Shown: in pieces, positions 60,546 to 64,000 of the stretch
Numbering within the stretch: the stretch's first letter is position 1
Layout of the letters: each line of letters begins with the position of its first letter
The notes under the pieces: model-generated
Told to the model about the DNA's origin: nothing
What the model saw: only the letters and a program-made list of their open reading frames with translations
Databases searched by the model: none
Made by a program: the position numbers and the translations under genes
Source: Pseudomonas yamanorum
GTDB taxonomy: Bacteria > Pseudomonadota > Gammaproteobacteria > Pseudomonadales > Pseudomonadaceae
DNA length: 64,000 bases
NCBI RefSeq assembly: GCF_013386765.1
Contig: NZ_JACARE010000018.1
Coordinates: 516,800-580,799, forward strand
Direction of reading: 5' to 3'

Positions 60546-60983
60546 TCAGGATTCAAATAAAGCGGCGTTTTCATCCAGCCAGCCCTGCAACAGCAAGGCG
60601 GCGGCGATGGCATCCACCGGGTTGTCGCGGTAACTGCCTTTCTGCCCGCCACGGTCGCGGCGCTCGCCTTTGGCTTCAAAGGTGGTCAGGCGTTCGTCGT
60701 GGGTATAGAAGGGCAGGTTGTAGCGGCCATTCAGGCGGCGGGCGAACTTTTCGGCCCGCAGGCACATCTCGCTCGGGGTGCCGTCCATGTTCAAGGGCAG
60801 GCCGACGACTACGGCGTCGGGCTTCCACTCCTTGATCAGGGCTTCGACCTGGTTCCAGTCCGGCACGCCGTTCTGAGCTTTCAGGGTGCACAGCTCGCGG
60901 GCCTGGCCGGTGATGACCTGGCCGACAGCGACGCCGATCTGTTTGGTGCCGTAGTCAAAACCGAGGATCAGACGCAAGGCCAT
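60546..60983 (-). CDS. ruvX: RuvX/YqgF resolvase-like pre-16S rRNA nuclease
   Basis: 145-aa RNase H-fold protein, probably processing the 5' end of 16S rRNA. The first acidic residue lies in LGFDYGTKQIGVAVG; the second strand and TTFEAKGERRD region follow, and the last acid is in DNPVDAIAAALLLQ. Its ATG overlaps the yqgE stop by one base (TGATG). Confidence 0.93.
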   Translation of the reverse strand: MALRLILGFDYGTKQIGVAVGQVITGQARELCTLKAQNGVPDWNQVEALIKEWKPDAVVVGLPLNMDGTPSEMCLRAEKFARRLNGRYNLPFYTHDERLTTFEAKGERRDRGGQKGSYRDNPVDAIAAALLLQGWLDENAALFES

Positions 60984-61552
60984 CAGGCGTGCCCCGCCTG
61001 GCTGGTCAGCAGGCTGAGGTTGATCCGCAGCTTGGCGGCGGCGGCTTCCAGGCGCAGTTCGCTGGGGGTGTTGAACAGGATGTCGGCGTCAAACGGGCAG
61101 GTCAGCCAGGCATTGCTCGCCAGCTCGGCTTCCAGTTGCCCGGCTTCCCAGCCGGCATAACCCAGGGTGATCACACTTTGATCAGGGCCCACGCCATCGG
61201 CAATCGCGAACAACACGTCCTGGGAGGTGGACAGGGACAGCCCTTCAAGGTCCACGGTCGCCTGGAATTTCGGCCCGGTGGGGTGCAGCACAAAACCCCG
61301 GTCCGTCTGCACCGGCCCGCCGATGTAGATCGGTACGTGCTGGCAGCTGGCGGGTGGGTCGATGTCCGGGCGCAATTGCTCGAGGATATCGGCCAGGCTC
61401 AGGTCTTGCGGGCGGTTGACCACCAACCCCATCGCACCATTGGCGGTGTGCTCGACGATGTAGGTCAAGGTCTGCGCAAAGTTCGGGTCGGCCATATGGG
61501 GCATGGCGATCAGGAATTGGTGCTTGAGGTAGGTCGGGCTGACATTTTTCAT
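60983..61552 (-). CDS. yqgE: YqgE/AlgH-family protein
   Basis: 189-aa protein of the UPF0301 family with the conserved start (YLKHQFLIAMPHMADPNF) and NRP and GYAGWEAGQLE segments. Known as AlgH in P. aeruginosa (PA0405), where it was first linked to alginate control, though its function is not clear. Coupled to ruvX. A type D REP pair lies upstream. Confidence 0.9.
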   Translation of the reverse strand: MKNVSPTYLKHQFLIAMPHMADPNFAQTLTYIVEHTANGAMGLVVNRPQDLSLADILEQLRPDIDPPASCQHVPIYIGGPVQTDRGFVLHPTGPKFQATVDLEGLSLSTSQDVLFAIADGVGPDQSVITLGYAGWEAGQLEAELASNAWLTCPFDADILFNTPSELRLEAAAAKLRINLSLLTSQAGHA

Positions 61553-61626
61553 GTCCGCTAGTGTGGCGTTGGAGGGGCGAACTGACAAGCTGAGGATGTG
61601 CAGGAATTGGTTTGGCGTGTTGATTC

Positions 61627-61733
61627 TCTGTAGGAGCGAGCTTGCTCGCGAAAAACCTGAGAGCGCCGGGTTAAACCAGAAAGCCCGCGTTATCGTTAGC
61701 GACCTTCGCGAGCAAGCCCGCTCCTACAGAGAG
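61627..61733. repeat. REP-like pair, type D
   Basis: CTCTGTAGGAGCGAGCTTGC and its inverted partner GCAAGCCCGCTCCTACAGAG; core TCGCGA differs from type A. It lies between the tonB-like and yqgE genes, both leftward. Confidence 0.88.
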
Positions 61734-61742
61734 CAGGGTCGG

Positions 61743-62642
61743 TTAGTTGCTGGACAGCCGATCACCCTTGGCAAAGCGCCAGGTGCGAATGATTTCCAGG
61801 CGGTCGATGTCGTTCAAGTCCCCGGTAAACGGCGCAAATGGCGCCGCCAGGCGCACGATGCGTTGCGCCGCCTGGTCCAGCAGCGGCTGGCCGGAGGACT
61901 CCAGCACCTGCACTTCGTACAAGGTGCCGTCGCGGTTGATCGACACCAGCAGGCGCAAATTGCCGTAGATCTGCTGGCGGCGGGCTTCGTCCGGGTAGTT
62001 CAGGTTGCCGATGCGCTCGACCTTCTTGCGCCACTCGTCCTTATACCAGGCGCCTTTGTCGCGCATGGTGGAGGCGGCATTCAGGCGGTAAATGCGTGGG
62101 CGCTTGGCGTACAGCTGTTGTTCGTGGGCCAGTTCGGCTTCCAGGCTGGAGATTTCACTGGAGAGTTGCGAGCTGTCAAACGTCGGGGCCGGCGGGGCAG
62201 GCGTGGGTTCGGTCTTGGCCTTTTCCCGTTGGGTGGGGGCCTTTTGCGGTTTGGGCGCAACGGTGGTGACGGCGGCCTTGGGGGCGGCCTGTTTCACTTC
62301 CGGCTTGGGCGCCGGCGGTGGTGTGACCTTATTGACCTTGTTGTCCTGGAACGGCGCCACTTCGGTGGTCTTGGGCACGGCCTTCTTGTCGAGGGTGCCG
62401 CTGCCTTGCTGGTTGTCCTGGGCGAGAAAGTCAGCCTTCTCGGGCTTCTTTTCGCTTTTGAAGGTGGCGAGGGTGATTTCCAGGGTCTTGGTGATCTGCT
62501 TGGGTTCGGCAAAGGTGAAACCCAGGCCGAGGATCAATGCCAGGTGAATCAACGCCGCCAGAAACAGGGTAAATCCGAGCCGATCAGCCGGGCGCACGCC
62601 GCTGTGGGAGAGTTCGGGGGGCAGATCGGACGGGAGCGTCAT
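61743..62642 (-). CDS. TonB-family energy transducer
   Basis: 299-aa protein with a short cytoplasmic N-terminus, one membrane segment (about 28-47), a Lys/Pro/Ala-rich periplasmic linker (about 55-160) and a coiled-coil plus TonB C-terminal domain (about 215-295; YPDEARRQQIYGNLRLLVSI). The position next to gshB matches P. aeruginosa PA0406 (TonB3), which is linked to twitching motility rather than siderophore uptake. ExbB/ExbD genes are not adjacent. Start at 62642 begins the cytoplasmic tail; an earlier start at 62666 is less likely. Confidence 0.85.
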   Translation of the reverse strand: MTLPSDLPPELSHSGVRPADRLGFTLFLAALIHLALILGLGFTFAEPKQITKTLEITLATFKSEKKPEKADFLAQDNQQGSGTLDKKAVPKTTEVAPFQDNKVNKVTPPPAPKPEVKQAAPKAAVTTVAPKPQKAPTQREKAKTEPTPAPPAPTFDSSQLSSEISSLEAELAHEQQLYAKRPRIYRLNAASTMRDKGAWYKDEWRKKVERIGNLNYPDEARRQQIYGNLRLLVSINRDGTLYEVQVLESSGQPLLDQAAQRIVRLAAPFAPFTGDLNDIDRLEIIRTWRFAKGDRLSSN

Positions 62643-62719
62643 GACAAGAAAACCAACATCGCGCATTTCACAGGTGGGGCATGATAGCGCAATGTTGGTT
62701 TGTGTCCGGCTGTTCTATG

Positions 62720-63673
62720 TCACTTGGCTTGTAGCTTGGCGGCAATCGCCGCCATCAGCATTTCGCCGATGTTCGTGCCAAATGCATTGTCGATCTCGCG
62801 AATACACGTCGGGCTGGTGACGTTGATTTCGGTGAGGTTCTCGCCGATAACGTCAAGTCCTACAAACAGCAGGCCTTTTTCGCGCAGGGTTGGGCCGACC
62901 TGGGCTGCAATCCAGCGATCCTTGTCTGTCAGCGGGCGGGCTTCACCCCGGCCACCGGCCGCCAGGTTGCCGCGGGTCTCGCCGGCGGCCGGAATACGCG
63001 CCAGGCAGTAAGGCACCGGCTCGCCATCAATCATCAGGATGCGCTTGTCGCCGTCCTTGATCGCCGGAATGTAGGCCTGGCCCATGATCTGCTGGGTGCC
63101 CAGTGCGGTCAGGGTTTCGAGGATCACCGACAGGTTCGGGTCGCCGGCGCGGTGGCGGAAGATCGACGTGCCGCCCATGCCGTCCAGCGGCTTGAGGATC
63201 ACATCACCGTGCTTGGCGGCGAATTCACGCAGCACATCGGCGCGGCGGCTGACCACGGTTGGCGGTGTGCACTGCGGGAACAGCGTGGCGAACAGCTTTT
63301 CATTGCAGTCGCGCAGGCTCTGGGGCTTGTTGACGATCAGCACGCCGGCGCGCTCGGCCTGCTCCAGCAGGTAGGTGGAGTAGACGAATTCCATGTCGAA
63401 CGGCGGATCCTTGCGCATCAGGATCACGTCGAGGTCGCTCAGGGGGCTGTCGATTTCGTCTTGCAGTTCGAACCACTTCTCAGGGTTGGCAAACACCTGC
63501 AGGGGGCGCATCCGCGCCCGCGCTTCACCGTCGCCCTGGTAAAGATCCGGCTGCTCCATATAGAACAGGCTCCAGCCGCGGGCCTGGGCGGCCAGCAGCA
63601 TGGCCAGCGAGCTGTCCTTTTTATAGGAAATGCTGGCGATAGGGTCCATGACAATGCCGACGCGAACGCTCAT
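62720..63673 (-). CDS. gshB: Glutathione synthetase
   Basis: 317-aa ATP-grasp enzyme joining gamma-glutamylcysteine and glycine. Typical segments are the N-terminal VGIVMDPIASISYKKDSS, KPLDGMGGTSIFRH (ATP loop) and GLDVIGENLTEINVTSPT. Leftward, upstream of the tonB-like gene. The roughly 200 bases before its start hold promoters for gshB and the divergent ORF. Confidence 0.97.
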   Translation of the reverse strand: MSVRVGIVMDPIASISYKKDSSLAMLLAAQARGWSLFYMEQPDLYQGDGEARARMRPLQVFANPEKWFELQDEIDSPLSDLDVILMRKDPPFDMEFVYSTYLLEQAERAGVLIVNKPQSLRDCNEKLFATLFPQCTPPTVVSRRADVLREFAAKHGDVILKPLDGMGGTSIFRHRAGDPNLSVILETLTALGTQQIMGQAYIPAIKDGDKRILMIDGEPVPYCLARIPAAGETRGNLAAGGRGEARPLTDKDRWIAAQVGPTLREKGLLFVGLDVIGENLTEINVTSPTCIREIDNAFGTNIGEMLMAAIAAKLQAK

Positions 63674-63869
63674 GGGGGATTTCCTCTAGCAAATAAGGGC
63701 GCATAAAAGTGGCGTCAGAGTGGCGCTGCGGCTGTTGTGGGTCAAGGGAAATGCTAGGTGCTGTTTGTCGCTGTGGGAAATGTCACACGAGATAGAGTGG
63801 GTTGGTCTGATAGCGATTGTGGATGTCGGTTCATAGGGTTGGGGATTCTTTCCGAAAGCGAAAAATCCT

Positions 63870-64000
63870 ATGTACAACCTGTTGAGTCGACTTTTTGGGC
63901 TGGGTAACAGTTATGTGGAATCGCGGCCTGAACGGCAGTCTCATCAGGTAAGCCCTGTTCCATCGCCTCCAGTTCCAGAGCCCATTGTCGACCCGCTGCA
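63870..64000 (+). CDS. Partial ORF at the window edge, N-terminus only
   Basis: The first 43 residues of an open frame that runs past the end: MYNLLSRLFGLGNSYVESR, then a proline-rich stretch (VPSPPVPEP). The start has no strong ribosome site. In P. aeruginosa the next gene after gshB is pilG of the Chp twitching-motility system; this N-terminus does not look like PilG (a small response regulator). Not recognised; the Pro-rich linker suggests a domain follows. Confidence 0.45.
   Translation, partial: MYNLLSRLFGLGNSYVESRPERQSHQVSPVPSPPVPEPIVDPL

Noticed and set aside
63686..63877. Small leftward ORF upstream of gshB
   Set aside because: 63 codons in the promoter gap, overlapping the rightward partial ORF start, with no ribosome site or familiar sequence.

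Overview
The window is a chromosomal segment of a Pseudomonas of the P. fluorescens group. The support is high-GC coding with Pseudomonas gene neighbourhoods (lgt-thyA, laoCBA-coaD-fdx, rsmD-M16-ftsYEX-rpoH, thiS-thiG-trmB, yggS-proC-yggT-metX-metW-rdgB-hemW, gshB-tonB-yqgE-ruvX-pyrR-pyrB-pyrC'), and many intergenic REP/BIME palindromes of the kind known from P. fluorescens. I see no phage, IS element, integron, CRISPR array, tRNA or rRNA. No gap between genes exceeds about 260 bases. Bases 1-52 hold only the leader of the first gene.

Layout. 1-2.6 kb: TauE/SafE permease, lgt, thyA. 2.7-5.5 kb: divergent cadR/cadA metal-resistance pair sharing a MerR-type promoter. 5.5-12.3 kb: phosphonate-type locus with a LysR regulator, a PhnSTU-like ABC importer, an FAD amine oxidoreductase and a PhnZ-like HD oxygenase. 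12.2-15.0 kb: a DUF2868 membrane protein with a DUF3482 GTPase, an uncharacterised pair. 15.1-18.5 kb: folA, tcyP, pchP. 18.7-22.7 kb: iron-starvation cell-surface signalling unit (ECF sigma, FecR, TonB-dependent receptor). 22.8-30.3 kb: ilvD, an MFS exporter, rlmI, an HDOD protein, mutM, a ferredoxin, coaD. 30.5-34.9 kb: the lao long-chain alcohol/aldehyde oxidation genes with divergent laoR. 34.9-40.6 kb: sulfurtransferase, YheT-like hydrolase, rsmD, paired M16 peptidases. 40.9-44.9 kb: ftsY-ftsE-ftsX-rpoH. 45-48.7 kb: mtgA, DUF423, thiS, thiG, trmB, DUF3392. 48.7-55 kb: a long leftward series from yggS to hemW. 55-57.5 kb: pilT, an NlpC/P60 peptidase, a double TM2 protein. 57.7-63.7 kb: leftward gshB, tonB, yqgE, ruvX, pyrR, pyrB, pyrC'. 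At the right edge a new rightward ORF starts and runs off the window.

Most of the segment is core genome. The accessory or less understood parts are the phosphonate-type locus, the FecI/FecR/receptor unit, the DUF2868/DUF3482 pair and the dense REP elements. The best candidate for an incompletely described system is the phosphonate locus: a PhnZ-type oxygenase with all its metal and substrate residues is paired with an FAD oxidoreductase instead of the usual PhnY dioxygenase. Second is the membrane-protein/GTPase pair. All functions are read from sequence motifs and gene order; no database search was run.
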